In this document: in pieces, positions 42,341 through 51,848 of the stretch
Position numbering within the stretch: the stretch's first letter is position 1
How the letters are laid out: each line of letters starts with the position of its first letter
NCBI RefSeq assembly: GCF_905397375.1
Contig: NZ_CAJPVG010000016.1
Span: 1-64,000, forward strand
Length of the DNA: 64,000 nt
Direction: 5' to 3'
Source: Ralstonia mannitolilytica
GTDB taxonomy: Bacteria > Pseudomonadota > Gammaproteobacteria > Burkholderiales > Burkholderiaceae
Made by a program: the position numbers and the translations under genes
The notes under the pieces: model-generated
Seen by the model: the letters and a program-made list of their open reading frames with translations, nothing else
What the model was told of the DNA's origin: nothing
Database searches by the model: none

Positions 42341-43636
42341 ATGGTTCCGCACTTGATCACCGCGCTGAACGGGCCGCTGCTGGAGCTCGAGCAGAAGATT
42401 CTTGACGCCACGCCCGCCATCGAACGCTGGTTCCGCCTCGAGTGGCAGGAACACACGCCGCCGTTCTACTGTTCCGTCGATTTGCGCAACGCCGGCTTCA
42501 AGCTCGCGCCCGTCGACACGAATCTCTTCCCGGGCGGGTTCAACAACCTCGCGCCCGAGATGCTGCCGCTGGCCGTACAGGCCGCCATGGCCGCGATCGA
42601 AAAGATCTGCCCCGACGCCAAGAACCTCCTGCTGATCCCCGAGCGCCACACGCGCAACATGTTCTACCTGCAGAACGTGGCGCGCCTGTCGCAGATCATG
42701 CGCCAGGCCGGGCTCAATGTGCGCCTCGGTTCGCTGTCGGACGACATCACCGAGCCCACGCCGATCGATCTGCCCGATGGCCAGCGCCTCGTCGTCGAGC
42801 CGCTCAAGCGCATCGGGACCAAGGGCCGCCGCCTGGGCATGGACGACTTCGACCCGTGCTCGATCCTGCTGAACAATGACCTGTCGGCCGGCGTGCCGCC
42901 CATCCTCGAGAATATCAACGAGCAATACCTGCTGCCGCCGCTGCACGCGGGATGGTCGCAGCGCCGCAAGACGAACCACTTCGGCGCCTACGACGAGGTG
43001 GCCAAGAAGTTTGCCAAGCTGATCGACATTGATCCGTGGATGGTCAACCCGTATTTCACCAAGTGCAGCGGGCTGGACTTTCACGAGCGCGCGGGCGAGG
43101 AGGAACTCGCCCACGCCGTCGAGACGGTGCTCAAGAAGACGGCCAAGAAGTACAAGGAATACGGCGTGACCGAGACCCCGTACGTGGTGGTCAAGGCCGA
43201 CGCCGGCACCTATGGCATGGGGGTCATGACCGTGCGCGATCCGTCCGAGGTCAAGGGCCTGAACCGGAAGGAGCGCAACAAGATGAGCGTGGTCAAGGAA
43301 GGCCTGGAGGTCTCCGAGGTGATCGTGCAGGAAGGCGTGCACACCTTCGAGAAGATCAACGAGGCCGTGGCCGAACCCGTCGTCTATATGATCGACCGTT
43401 ATGTGGTGGGCGGCTTTTACCGGGTACACACGGGCCGCGGCGTGGATGAAAATCTGAACGCGCCGGGCATGCATTTCGTGCCGCTGCCGTTCGCGTCGAC
43501 CTCGCTGCCGGACAGCCACGCCAAGCCAGGCGCCGGTGAGCCGAACCGTTTCTACATGTACGGCGTGGTGGCGCGCCTGGCCTTGCTGGCCGCGTCGCTC
43601 GAGCTCGAGAAAACCGATCCGAACCCGCTGATCTGA
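42341..43636 (+). CDS. gshA: Glutamate--cysteine ligase, betaproteobacterial type
   Basis: 431 residues. First step of glutathione synthesis. The sequence belongs to the distinct betaproteobacterial GshA family: FYCSVDLRNAGFKLAPVDTNLFPGGFNNL, AGWSQRRKTNHFGAYDEVA, VVVKADAGTYGMGVM. ATG 42341 follows GGAAGG; the frame is open from 42287 but without a good ribosome site. It is followed by gshB 29 bases on. Confidence 0.92.
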   Translation: MVPHLITALNGPLLELEQKILDATPAIERWFRLEWQEHTPPFYCSVDLRNAGFKLAPVDTNLFPGGFNNLAPEMLPLAVQAAMAAIEKICPDAKNLLLIPERHTRNMFYLQNVARLSQIMRQAGLNVRLGSLSDDITEPTPIDLPDGQRLVVEPLKRIGTKGRRLGMDDFDPCSILLNNDLSAGVPPILENINEQYLLPPLHAGWSQRRKTNHFGAYDEVAKKFAKLIDIDPWMVNPYFTKCSGLDFHERAGEEELAHAVETVLKKTAKKYKEYGVTETPYVVVKADAGTYGMGVMTVRDPSEVKGLNRKERNKMSVVKEGLEVSEVIVQEGVHTFEKINEAVAEPVVYMIDRYVVGGFYRVHTGRGVDENLNAPGMHFVPLPFASTSLPDSHAKPGAGEPNRFYMYGVVARLALLAASLELEKTDPNPLI

Positions 43637-43665
43637 TCAGCGACCACGCTGTAGAAGGAACCGCC

Positions 43666-44646
43666 ATGCGCCTCCTGTTCATCGTCGATCCGCTGTCGAC
43701 GTTCAAGATCTACAAGGATTCCACCTTCGCGATGATGCGCGAGGCGGCGGCACGCGGCTATGCCATATACACGTGCCTGCAGTCGCAGCTCACGCTGTCG
43801 GGCAACGTGGTGGAAACCGTCGCGACGCCCATCGCGCTGACCGGCAATGAAGACGACGGGCACGACTGGTACCGCGCCGGCGATGCGCGCCTGCTGCCGC
43901 TCACCGGCTTTGACGCCGTGCTGATGCGCAAGGATCCGCCGTTCGACATGGAGTATGTCACCAGCACGTGGCTGCTGGAGATTGCCGAGCGGCAAGGCGC
44001 GCGCATCTTCAACAAGCCGCAGGCGATTCGCGACCATTCCGAAAAGCTCGCGATTGCGCAGTTCCGCGAGTTCACCGTGCCGACGATCGTCTCCCGCGAC
44101 GCAAAGCGGCTGCGCGACTTCCACGCCGAGCAGGGCGATGTCATCTTCAAGCCGCTGGACGGGATGGGCGGCACGGGCATCTTCCGCGTGGGGCCGGACG
44201 GCATGAACCTCGGCGCCGTCATCGAGACGCTCACCCACAACGGCGCCCGCACGATCATGGCGCAGCAGTACATCCCGGCCATCCGCGAGGGCGACAAGCG
44301 CATCCTGCTGATTGGCGGATCGCCCGTGCCGCATTCGCTGGCGCGCATTCCGATGGCGGGCGAAGTCCGCGGCAACCTCGCCGCCGGTGGCACGGGCAAG
44401 GCACAACCGCTGTCCGAGCGCGACCAAGTGATCGCCCATGCGCTTGCGCCGGTGCTGTGGCAGCGCGGCCTGTTGCTCGTCGGGCTGGATGTCATCGGAG
44501 ACTATCTGACCGAGGTGAACGTCACGAGCCCGACGTGCTTTCAGGAAATTACGCAGCAGACGGGCTTCAACGTGGCGGGCATGTTCATCGACGCGCTGGA
44601 GCGCGCGGTCGGCAAGGCGAGCGGATTGGCGCGCAAGCCGGCCTGA
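43666..44646 (+). CDS. gshB: Glutathione synthetase
   Basis: 326 residues of the ATP-grasp family. Joins glycine to gamma-glutamylcysteine. Conserved: IVDPLSTFKIYKDSTFAMMREA, LMRKDPPFDMEYV, FKPLDGMGGTGIFRV, RILLIGGSPVPHSLARIPMAGEVRGNLAAGG (in segments) and VTSPTCFQEI. Length is typical. It lies directly after gshA. Confidence 0.96.
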   Translation: MRLLFIVDPLSTFKIYKDSTFAMMREAAARGYAIYTCLQSQLTLSGNVVETVATPIALTGNEDDGHDWYRAGDARLLPLTGFDAVLMRKDPPFDMEYVTSTWLLEIAERQGARIFNKPQAIRDHSEKLAIAQFREFTVPTIVSRDAKRLRDFHAEQGDVIFKPLDGMGGTGIFRVGPDGMNLGAVIETLTHNGARTIMAQQYIPAIREGDKRILLIGGSPVPHSLARIPMAGEVRGNLAAGGTGKAQPLSERDQVIAHALAPVLWQRGLLLVGLDVIGDYLTEVNVTSPTCFQEITQQTGFNVAGMFIDALERAVGKASGLARKPA

Positions 44647-44720
44647 AATCGCTGGCGGGCCGCACGATCGGCTCGAGGGGCCCTGATACAATCGGATTCA
44701 CACCGATTCGCATTTCCATC

Positions 44721-45176
44721 ATGGCAGGGATTCTGATCATCGCGCACGCGCCGTTGGCTAGCGCCTTGCGTGATTGCGCTGCACACGTCTATTGCGGCCA
44801 GCCCGAACGGCTGGGTGCGATCGACGTCCTGCCCGATGCCGAGCCGGCTGCCGTGCTGGCGCAGGCGCGCGAAAAGCTCGCCGAGCTCATCGAAGGCAAC
44901 GGCGCGCTGGTGCTGACCGACATCTTCGGGGCGACGCCCGCCAACATCGCCTCGCGCCTGGCCGATCCGGGCCGCGTCCGCGTGCTGGCCGGCGTGAACC
45001 TGCCGATGCTCGTGCGCGCCATCTGCTACCGCTCCGAAAAACTCGAACAACTTGCCGCCAAGGCTCTGGCCGGCGGCGCGCAAGGCGTACTGCAGGTCGG
45101 CTCGACAGCCGTCCAGAACCAGGTTGCCAACCATCCGGACAAATATGCTGCAGAGGGATATCACCATCATCAATAA
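44721..45176 (+). CDS. PTS EIIA protein of the mannose family
   Basis: 151 residues. A mannose-type EIIA fold with the phosphorylated His in ILIIAHAPLAS (His9), and ALVLTDIFGATPANIASRLA. It accepts phosphate from HPr. No EIIB, EIIC or EIID is encoded nearby, so a regulatory rather than transport role is likely. Its 3' end overlaps ptsH by 32 bases in a different frame. The C-terminus is His-rich (YHHHQ). Confidence 0.9.
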   Translation: MAGILIIAHAPLASALRDCAAHVYCGQPERLGAIDVLPDAEPAAVLAQAREKLAELIEGNGALVLTDIFGATPANIASRLADPGRVRVLAGVNLPMLVRAICYRSEKLEQLAAKALAGGAQGVLQVGSTAVQNQVANHPDKYAAEGYHHHQ

Positions 45177-45414
45177 GCTGGGGCTGCACGCTCGCGCCTC
45201 CGCCAAGCTCACGCAGCTCGCCAGCAAGTTCGACAGTCAGATCAAGATGTCGCGCAACGGCCGCCAGGTCGACGCCAAGAGCATCATGGGCGTGATGATG
45301 CTGGCCGCAGGCATCGGCTCCACCGTCACGCTGGAGATCGAGGGCCCCGACGAGCAAGCCGCCATGGACGGCCTCGTCGCCCTGATCAACGATCGCTTCG
45401 GCGAAGGCGAATAG
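45145..45414 (+). CDS. ptsH: Phosphocarrier protein HPr
   Basis: 89 residues. The active-site His15 is in NKLGLHARAS, and AKSIMGVMMLAAGIGSTVTLE holds the regulatory-Ser region. Passes phosphate from EI to EIIA. It starts inside the end of the EIIA gene and is followed by ptsI 41 bases on. Confidence 0.95.
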   Translation: MLQRDITIINKLGLHARASAKLTQLASKFDSQIKMSRNGRQVDAKSIMGVMMLAAGIGSTVTLEIEGPDEQAAMDGLVALINDRFGEGE

Positions 45415-45455
45415 CCCGCCGGTCCAACTCCACGCCGCCATCCGGCCAGCGCTCT

Positions 45456-47207
45456 ATGCCCTTTACCCTGCACGGCATCCCGGTCTCGCGCGGCATCGCC
45501 ATCGGCCGTGCCCACATGCTGGCGCGTGCGGCGCTGGACGTGTCGCACTACCTTGTCGATGAAGACAAGCTCGACGCAGAGGTCGAGCGCCTGCGCAGTG
45601 CCCGCGCGACGGTGCGCGCCGAACTGATCGCGCTCAAGCGCGACCTGCCCGCCGATGCGCCCGAAGAGATGGGCGCCTTCCTCGACGTGCACGCGATGAT
45701 CCTGGATGACGCGCTGCTCTCCCAGGTGCCGGAGACGCTGATCCGCCAGCGCCGCTACAACGCCGAGTGGGCGCTCACCACACAGCTCGAAGAGTTGATC
45801 CGCCAGTTTGGTGAAATCGAAGACGAGTACCTGCGCGAGCGCAAGGCCGACATCGAGCAGGTCGTCGAGCGGATTCTCAAGGTGTTGGCCGGTGCGCCCG
45901 CGCTGGCGCCGGCGCCGGTGGCAGCCGGCTGCGATCCGGATGCCGGCATGATCGTCGTCGCGCATGACATTGCGCCGGCCGATATGCTGCAGTTTCGCGG
46001 CCAGACCTTCGCGGGCTTTGTCACCGATCTCGGCGGACGTACGTCGCACACGGCCATCGTCGCCCGCAGCCTTGACATCCCCGCGGCCGTCGGCGTGCAC
46101 AACGCGAGCACGCTGATCCGGCAGGACGACATCGTCGTCATCGACGGCGACAACGGCATCGTCATCGTCGATCCGAACGCCTCCATCCTCGAGGAGTACC
46201 GGCACCGCCGCAGCGAAGGCGAGCTGCAGAAGAAGCGCCTGGAGCGCCTGCGCCACACGCCCACCGTCACGCTCGACGGCACGCAGATCGACCTGCTGGC
46301 CAATATCGAGATGCCCGAAGATGCCGCCGCGGCCGTGAAGGCGGGTGCCGTCGGCGTCGGGCTGTTCCGCTCCGAATTCCTCTTCATGAACCGCCGCGGC
46401 GCGCTGCCCGACGAGGAAGAGCAGTTCCTCGCGTACCGCACGGCGGTCGAATCGATGAAGGGTTTGCCTGTCACGATCCGCACGATCGACATTGGCGCCG
46501 ACAAGCCGCTGGACATCCGCGACGACCTGTTCGAGACGGCGCCCAACCCCGCGTTGGGTTTGCGCGCGATCCGGTGGTCGCTGTCGGAGCCGGCGATGTT
46601 CCTCACGCAGTTGCGCGCGCTGTTGCGTGCCTCGGCGTTCGGGCCGGTGAAGATTCTCGTGCCGATGCTCGCGCACGCCCGCGAGATCGACCAGACGCTG
46701 GAGCTCCTGGCGCGCGCGAAGGCCTCGCTCGACGCCGAGGGCCTCGCCTACGATCCGACCGTCAAGGTTGGCGCCATGATTGAAATTCCGGCGGCGGTGC
46801 TGATCCTGCCGGTGTTCCTGCGGCGCATGGATTTCCTCTCGATCGGCACGAACGATCTGATCCAGTACACGCTCGCCATCGATCGCGCCGACAACGCGGT
46901 CGCGCATCTGTATGACCCGCTGCACCCCGCCGTGCTGCAGCTGATCGCGCGCACGATCCGCGAAGGGCATCAGGCCGGCAAGCCCGTATCGGTGTGCGGC
47001 GAGATGGCCGGCGATGCCGCCATGACGCGCCTGCTGCTCGGCATGGGGCTCACCGAGTTTTCGATGCATCCGTCGCAGCTCCTGAGCGTCAAGCAGCAGA
47101 TCCTGCGCGCCGACCGCCCGCGACTCATGCGCGAGGTCGACCGCCTGCTGTGCACGTGCGAACCCGCCGAAATCCAAGACGCGCTGGGCGCCCTGGCGCG
47201 GGCCTGA
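45456..47207 (+). CDS. ptsI: Phosphoenolpyruvate--protein phosphotransferase (EI)
   Basis: 583 residues. Takes phosphate from PEP to HPr. Swivelling domain with the phospho-His in DLGGRTSHTAIVARS (about residue 192), then the PEP-binding barrel with GVGLFRSEFLFMNR, ALGLRAIRWSL, VKVGAMIEIPAAVL, and the active Cys in KPVSVCGEMAGD. No N-terminal GAF domain, so it is the sugar-type EI rather than PtsP. Confidence 0.96.
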   Translation: MPFTLHGIPVSRGIAIGRAHMLARAALDVSHYLVDEDKLDAEVERLRSARATVRAELIALKRDLPADAPEEMGAFLDVHAMILDDALLSQVPETLIRQRRYNAEWALTTQLEELIRQFGEIEDEYLRERKADIEQVVERILKVLAGAPALAPAPVAAGCDPDAGMIVVAHDIAPADMLQFRGQTFAGFVTDLGGRTSHTAIVARSLDIPAAVGVHNASTLIRQDDIVVIDGDNGIVIVDPNASILEEYRHRRSEGELQKKRLERLRHTPTVTLDGTQIDLLANIEMPEDAAAAVKAGAVGVGLFRSEFLFMNRRGALPDEEEQFLAYRTAVESMKGLPVTIRTIDIGADKPLDIRDDLFETAPNPALGLRAIRWSLSEPAMFLTQLRALLRASAFGPVKILVPMLAHAREIDQTLELLARAKASLDAEGLAYDPTVKVGAMIEIPAAVLILPVFLRRMDFLSIGTNDLIQYTLAIDRADNAVAHLYDPLHPAVLQLIARTIREGHQAGKPVSVCGEMAGDAAMTRLLLGMGLTEFSMHPSQLLSVKQQILRADRPRLMREVDRLLCTCEPAEIQDALGALARA

Positions 47208-47360
47208 ACGGCCAGGGCCAGCGGCGGCGGCCGTTGTGCCGCCGCATCGCCTGTCCTGCGGTCATTGTTCCCTAAGTGATTGAAATTCCACGTCTTTCAT
47301 CGAAAAGACGGCTTGCGCGCACCCCCAAGACCCCGCCTGCCGAATGGGGTCGAACAAGAA

Positions 47361-47382
47361 TTGTTCTCATTACCATTCTCTG
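47361..47382 (+). promoter_or_regulatory. Fur-box-like site before bfd
   Basis: The minus strand reads GAGAATGGTAATGAGAACAA, three GATAAT-like hexamers in tandem, as in Fur boxes. It lies about 50 bases before bfd. Iron repression of bfd is expected. Confidence 0.7.
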
Positions 47383-47427
47383 TTATTCTGGCCTGACAGC
47401 GCGTTGTGAGCGCTGCGGAGGAGCCCC

Positions 47428-47703
47428 GTGTACGTCTGCATCTGCAACCAAGTGACCGACCGCGAAATCCATGGCGCCGCCCGTCTGGGCGTATCGACCC
47501 TGGACGAACTCGCCGAGACGCTCGGCGTGGGCACGTGCTGCGGACAATGCCGGGACTGCGCCAAGCAGGTGCTCGCCGAAGCGGTGAGCTGCATCCCCGT
47601 CGATCAGGTGTTGGGCCGTGCCAGCACGCATGCCATAATCGAGCGTCGCGACGAGCCCGTCGCCAATGACCAGGCCATTGCGGCCAAGGCGTTGGCTGCC
47701 TGA
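47428..47703 (+). CDS. bfd: Bacterioferritin-associated ferredoxin
   Basis: 91 residues. BFD-like [2Fe-2S] domain with MYVCICNQVTDREI and GTCCGQCRDCAKQVL. It reduces iron stored in bacterioferritin to release it. GTG 47428 follows GGAGGAG. The C-terminal extension of about 25 residues has no known role. A bacterioferritin gene follows 134 bases downstream. Confidence 0.93.
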   Translation: MYVCICNQVTDREIHGAARLGVSTLDELAETLGVGTCCGQCRDCAKQVLAEAVSCIPVDQVLGRASTHAIIERRDEPVANDQAIAAKALAA

Positions 47704-47837
47704 TCCCTTGCCTTTTTACCGCCGCGAACTGCCGCCCGGGCCTGAGCCTCGGCGGCATTTGTTGCTTGCTGGATCAGAACGCGGGCTCGTCTTGAACGGA
47801 CGCCGGCGCGCGTCCCTCACCAGCAGGAGCCCCGAGA

Positions 47838-48317
47838 ATGAAAGGCGATAAGAAGGTCATCCAATATCTGAACGCCCAGCTCAAGAATGAGCTGACCGCA
47901 ATCAACCAGTACTTCCTCCACGCGCGCATGTATGGCCACTGGGGGCTCAAGCGCATCGGGGACCACGAATACAAGGAATCGATCGGCGAGATGAAGCATG
48001 CCGACCGCCTGATCGAGCGCATCCTGATGCTCGACGGCCTGCCCAACCTGCAGGACCTCGGCAAGATCTTCATCGGCCAGGACACGAAGGAAATCATCGA
48101 GTGCGACCTGAAGCTCGAGCGTGCCGCGCACGGCACGGTGGTCGAAGGCATCGCCTACTGCGAATCGGTCAAGGATTACGTCAGCCGCGAGATCCTGGTC
48201 GACATCCTGGACGACACGGAGGAGCACATCGACTGGCTCGAAACGCAGCTGGAGCTGATCGACAAGGTTGGCATTCAGAACTATCTGCAATCGCAGATGG
48301 AGCCCGAGGGCGAGTAA
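47838..48317 (+). CDS. bfr: Bacterioferritin
   Basis: 159 residues. Stores iron in a 24-subunit shell. Ferroxidase ligands are visible: Glu in LKNELTAINQYF, Glu/His in GEMKHADRLIERI, and Glu/His in DDTEEHIDWLE; the heme-ligand Met is in the same GEMKH motif (Met52). GDKKVIQYLNAQL is the typical N-terminus. It follows bfd, and a terminator lies just behind. Confidence 0.95.
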   Translation: MKGDKKVIQYLNAQLKNELTAINQYFLHARMYGHWGLKRIGDHEYKESIGEMKHADRLIERILMLDGLPNLQDLGKIFIGQDTKEIIECDLKLERAAHGTVVEGIAYCESVKDYVSREILVDILDDTEEHIDWLETQLELIDKVGIQNYLQSQMEPEGE

Positions 48318-48340
48318 GACTCGACGGACGGCGAAAAGAA

Positions 48341-48363
48341 GGAGGCCTCAGCCTCCTTTTTTT
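48341..48363 (+). terminator. Rho-independent terminator after bfr
   Basis: Stem GGAGGC/GCCTCC with a 4-base loop, followed by seven T. Confidence 0.9.
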
Positions 48364-48382
48364 ATTGCGCGTGCTCGGCGCA

Positions 48383-49132
48383 TCAGTGCGCGTCGCCGCA
48401 GACCGGACACGACGACTGCCGCCCGATGCGCATCGTCGTCCATTCCATCGATAGACCGTCGAGCATCAGCAGACGGCCAGCAAGCGAACGGCCGATGCCG
48501 GCGACGAGCTTGAGCGCCTCGGCCGCCTGCACCGTGCCCACCATCCCGACCAGCGGCGAGAACACGCCCATCGTCGCGCACGCCACCTCGGGTGCCGGCT
48601 CGTCGGGCGGGAACAGGCAGGCGTAGCACGGTCCGCCTGCGCGGCTGTCGAAGACGCTGATCTGCCCGTCGAAGCGGATGGCGGCTCCCGACACAAGCGG
48701 CACGCCTGCCCGTACGCAAGCGAGGTTGGCGGCCTGGCGCGTGGCAAAGTTGTCCGAACAGTCCAGCACCACGCTGACGCCGCCGAGAAGCGCGCCGATG
48801 GCATCCGCATCGAGCCGGCGCTGCACGGCATTCACGCGCACGTCCGGGTTCAGCCGCGCGATGGCTGCCTGCGCCGACGCCACCTTGGGCTGCCCGACCG
48901 ACTCGGTGGTGTGCAGGATCTGGCGCTGCAGATTGGTCAGGTCGACCGTGTCGTCGTCGACGATGGTCAGCGTTCCAACCCCGGCCGCCGCCAGGTAGGG
49001 CAGGGCTGCGGCGCCGAGCCCGCCCGCCCCGATGACCAGCGCGTGCGCCTGCAGCAGGCGCGTTTGCCCTTCGATGCCGATTTCGTCGAGCAGGATATGG
49101 CGCGAATAGCGCAGCAGTTGATCGTCGTTCAT
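48383..49132 (-). CDS. ThiF/MoeB/HesA-family adenylyltransferase
   Basis: 249 residues. E1-like enzyme that adenylates the C-terminus of a sulfur-carrier protein. Seen: RYSRHILLDEIGIEGQ, the ATP-binding GAGGLGAAALPYLAAAGVG, DDTVDLTNLQRQILH, DCSDNFATR, and two zinc CxxC pairs (CYAC, CPVC). It could serve thiamine (ThiF) or molybdopterin (MoeB) synthesis; the neighbours do not decide this. Confidence 0.9.
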   Translation of the reverse strand: MNDDQLLRYSRHILLDEIGIEGQTRLLQAHALVIGAGGLGAAALPYLAAAGVGTLTIVDDDTVDLTNLQRQILHTTESVGQPKVASAQAAIARLNPDVRVNAVQRRLDADAIGALLGGVSVVLDCSDNFATRQAANLACVRAGVPLVSGAAIRFDGQISVFDSRAGGPCYACLFPPDEPAPEVACATMGVFSPLVGMVGTVQAAEALKLVAGIGRSLAGRLLMLDGLSMEWTTMRIGRQSSCPVCGDAH

Positions 49133-49201
49133 GGCGGTGCAATGAAAAAGGCCGTGCAGTGCACGGCCTCGTAAGTTTGCCAGTGTTCGCCGGGTTGCGT
49201 G

Positions 49202-50818
49202 TCAGCGGGCGCCGGTGGGTTCCGGGGCCGGCTGCACGCTGCTTGCCGGGCCGCTGGGCTTGGGCGCAGCCGGCTCGGAAGCCGGCGCCGCCTTGCCCTT
49301 GGGCAGCTTGGCGGGCTGGCTCGATTCCTTGGCGGCCGGCGATTTCACGGCCTTGTCCGGCACGGTCGCGGCTGCGCTTTCCAGCACCGACTTCGAACGC
49401 TTGACCGGCTGGCCCTTCAGGTCGGCAATGGCCTGCTGCAGCATGAAGTCGTCGGCCGAGCCGAACTCGATCGGCTTCTTGTTGCGTTCCTTCTCGCGCT
49501 GCTCCGGCGTCTTCTTGGCGTTTTCTTCTTCCAGGCGGCGCAGCTCTTCGACGCGGCGCTTTTCGCGCTCCGTCATCTCCGCTTCTTCCGACTCTTGCTT
49601 GTTGTGCAGGTGGCGCTCGGTATCGATCTCGCGGGTGATGAGCGCGTCGTCCGGATCGCCTTCCGGATTCTGGTCGACCGGGATATCCGGGCGGATGCCC
49701 TTTGCCTGGATCGACTTGCCCGATGGCGTGTAGTAGTACGCGATGGTCAGCTTGATGCCGGTGTCGTTCGACAGCGGGCGCACCGTCTGCACCGAGCCCT
49801 TGCCGAAGGTCGTCTTGCCCATCGTCTTGGCGCGGTGGTGATCCTGCAGCGCGCCGGCCACGATTTCCGAAGCGGAGGCCGTGTACGCGTTGGTCAGCAC
49901 GATGATCGGCACGGTCTTGAACTCGGGGTCCAGGTTGGCGAGCGGATCGGAATCGAAGTTGCTCAGGCGGTAGTTGGCGAACGTCGTCTTGTACGTGCGC
50001 TTCGCGTCCGGCACCTGGCCGTTCGTCGAGACCACCGTCACGTCCGGCGGCAGGAACGCGGCCGACACACCCACAGCGGCCTGCAGCACACCGCCGCCGT
50101 TGTTGCGCAGATCCAGGATCAGGCCCTTGAGGTGGCCGTCCTGCTTGGCCAGGTCGTTCAGCTTCTTGGCCAGGTCCGGCACGGTGCGTTCCTGGAAGCT
50201 CGTGATGCGCACCCAGGCAATGCCGTCGCCGAGCAGCTTGGCCTTGACCGACTGCACCTGAATTTCAGCGCGGGTGATGGTGAGCGGGAACGTGCGCTCT
50301 TCCTTCTTGCGGTAGATGGTCAGCGTGACCTTGGTGCCCGGCGCGCCGCGCATGCGCTTGACGGCTTGCTCGAGCGGCATGCCGCGCACCGGCTTGTCGT
50401 CGATGCGGGTGATCAGGTCGCCCGGCTGCACGCCGGCGCGGAAGGCCGGGGTGTCTTCGATCGGGTTGATGACCTTGACAAGACCTTCCTCCTGCGAGAT
50501 CTCGATGCCCAGGCCGGCAAAGCGTCCCTGGGTGCCCTCCTGCAGCTCCTGGAAGTCCTTCTTGTCGAGGTAGGCCGAATGGGGGTCGAGGCTGGCGACC
50601 ATGCCCTTGATGGCTTCGGTCAGCAGCTTGTCGTCGTCCACCGGCTCGACATACTCGCGCTTGATCTGGCCAAAGATGTCGGCCATGAGCCTGAGCTTCT
50701 CCAGCGGAAGCGGCCCGACCGTCGCATTCTGCGCGGTGGCGGAGAGCTGAAGCGTCGCCAGTACCCCGGTAACGAGGCCGATGGCGATCAAGCTGATGTT
50801 CTTGAGCGAAGTTCGCAT
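49202..50818 (-). CDS. S41-family C-terminal processing protease
   Basis: 538 residues. Signal anchor (LIAIGLVTGVLATLQLSATAQ), PDZ domain (about 90-175, GLGIEISQEEGLVKVINPIEDTPA) and a tail-specific protease domain with the Ser-Lys pair: Ser in NAYTASASEIVAGAL, Lys in TMGKTTFGKGSVQ. The long C-terminal tail is rich in charged residues and then Ala/Pro/Lys and is probably disordered. Periplasmic protein quality control or maturation. The start ATG 50818 is chosen over upstream in-frame codons. Confidence 0.92.
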   Translation of the reverse strand: MRTSLKNISLIAIGLVTGVLATLQLSATAQNATVGPLPLEKLRLMADIFGQIKREYVEPVDDDKLLTEAIKGMVASLDPHSAYLDKKDFQELQEGTQGRFAGLGIEISQEEGLVKVINPIEDTPAFRAGVQPGDLITRIDDKPVRGMPLEQAVKRMRGAPGTKVTLTIYRKKEERTFPLTITRAEIQVQSVKAKLLGDGIAWVRITSFQERTVPDLAKKLNDLAKQDGHLKGLILDLRNNGGGVLQAAVGVSAAFLPPDVTVVSTNGQVPDAKRTYKTTFANYRLSNFDSDPLANLDPEFKTVPIIVLTNAYTASASEIVAGALQDHHRAKTMGKTTFGKGSVQTVRPLSNDTGIKLTIAYYYTPSGKSIQAKGIRPDIPVDQNPEGDPDDALITREIDTERHLHNKQESEEAEMTEREKRRVEELRRLEEENAKKTPEQREKERNKKPIEFGSADDFMLQQAIADLKGQPVKRSKSVLESAAATVPDKAVKSPAAKESSQPAKLPKGKAAPASEPAAPKPSGPASSVQPAPEPTGAR

Positions 50819-50936
50819 GTGTCGGGAGCGGACGGTGGGACGGTAGATAAACATGACCCGGGACGGCTTGCGCACATCCCGGGTGTCAGGCTTTGACAGT
50901 ATAAAGGCGTTGAGGTGCCGCAGCGCCCGTTACGGA

Positions 50937-51683
50937 TTATTTGGACTTGCCCTGGCTGGCCACCGCCGCGAGCGACGCGGCAATTGCTTCCTGGTCGCCC
51001 AGGTAGTAATGGCGGATCGGCTTGAGGTTGGCGTCCAGCTCATACACCAGCGGCGTGCCGTTGGGGATGTTCAGGCCGACGATGTCGGCGTCGGAAATGC
51101 CGTCGAGGTACTTCACCAGCGCGCGGATGCTGTTGCCATGCGCTGCAATGACGACACGCTTGCCGCTCCGGATGGCCGGCGCAATCGACTCTTCCCACAG
51201 CGGCAGCACGCGCGCCACGGTGTCTTTCAGGCATTCGGTCAGGGGCACCTGCTCGCGCGTGAGGCCGGCATAGCGCGGGTTGCCGAAGGCGTCGTTCTCG
51301 GCCCCGGGCTCGAGGGCGGGCGGCGGCGTGTCGTAGCTGCGGCGCCAGATCAATACCTGCTCGTCGCCGAACTTGGCGGCCGTCTCCGCCTTGTTCAGGC
51401 CCGACAGCGCGCCGTAGTGGCGTTCGTTCAGGCGCCATTCGTTGCGGGTCGGGATCCACATCAGATCCATTTCGTCCTGCACATGCCAAAGCGTGCGTAT
51501 CGCGCGCTTGAGCACCGAGGTGTAGGCGAGGTCGAAGGTGAAGCCGGCTTCGCGCAGCAGTTTGCCGCCTTGGCGGGCCTGGGCGACGCCCGTATCGGTG
51601 AGGTCGACGTCGACCCAGCCGGTGAAGCGGTTCTCGAGATTCCACGTCGATTCGCCGTGGCGGATGAGGACGAGCTTGTGCAT
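50937..51683 (-). CDS. gpmA: 2,3-bisphosphoglycerate-dependent phosphoglycerate mutase
   Basis: 248 residues. Interconverts 3- and 2-phosphoglycerate in glycolysis. Phospho-His motif LVLIRHGESTWN at the N-terminus, RLNERHYGALSGLNKAETA and the second His in VVIAAHGNSIRALVKYL. Length fits the cofactor-dependent family. MHKLVLIRHG at 51683 is the family start; an ATG 9 bases upstream is possible. Confidence 0.96.
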   Translation of the reverse strand: MHKLVLIRHGESTWNLENRFTGWVDVDLTDTGVAQARQGGKLLREAGFTFDLAYTSVLKRAIRTLWHVQDEMDLMWIPTRNEWRLNERHYGALSGLNKAETAAKFGDEQVLIWRRSYDTPPPALEPGAENDAFGNPRYAGLTREQVPLTECLKDTVARVLPLWEESIAPAIRSGKRVVIAAHGNSIRALVKYLDGISDADIVGLNIPNGTPLVYELDANLKPIRHYYLGDQEAIAASLAAVASQGKSK

Positions 51684-51848
51684 GACTGCCATGATGAGAA
51701 GTGAGAAAACCTGCGCGCGCGGCCTGCGGCGATCTGTCGACGCCTTGACGTGCGACCGCTGAAACCGGCTATTTTATAATGCCGCCGGCATTGGCTCTCC
51801 GAACCGTTCGGACGAGGCCCGACCGACCCATCCCAGGAAACCGATACC

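Noticed and set aside
45237..47177. Open frame of about 640 codons antisense to ptsI
   Set aside because: Shadow of a full-length EI with all catalytic motifs.
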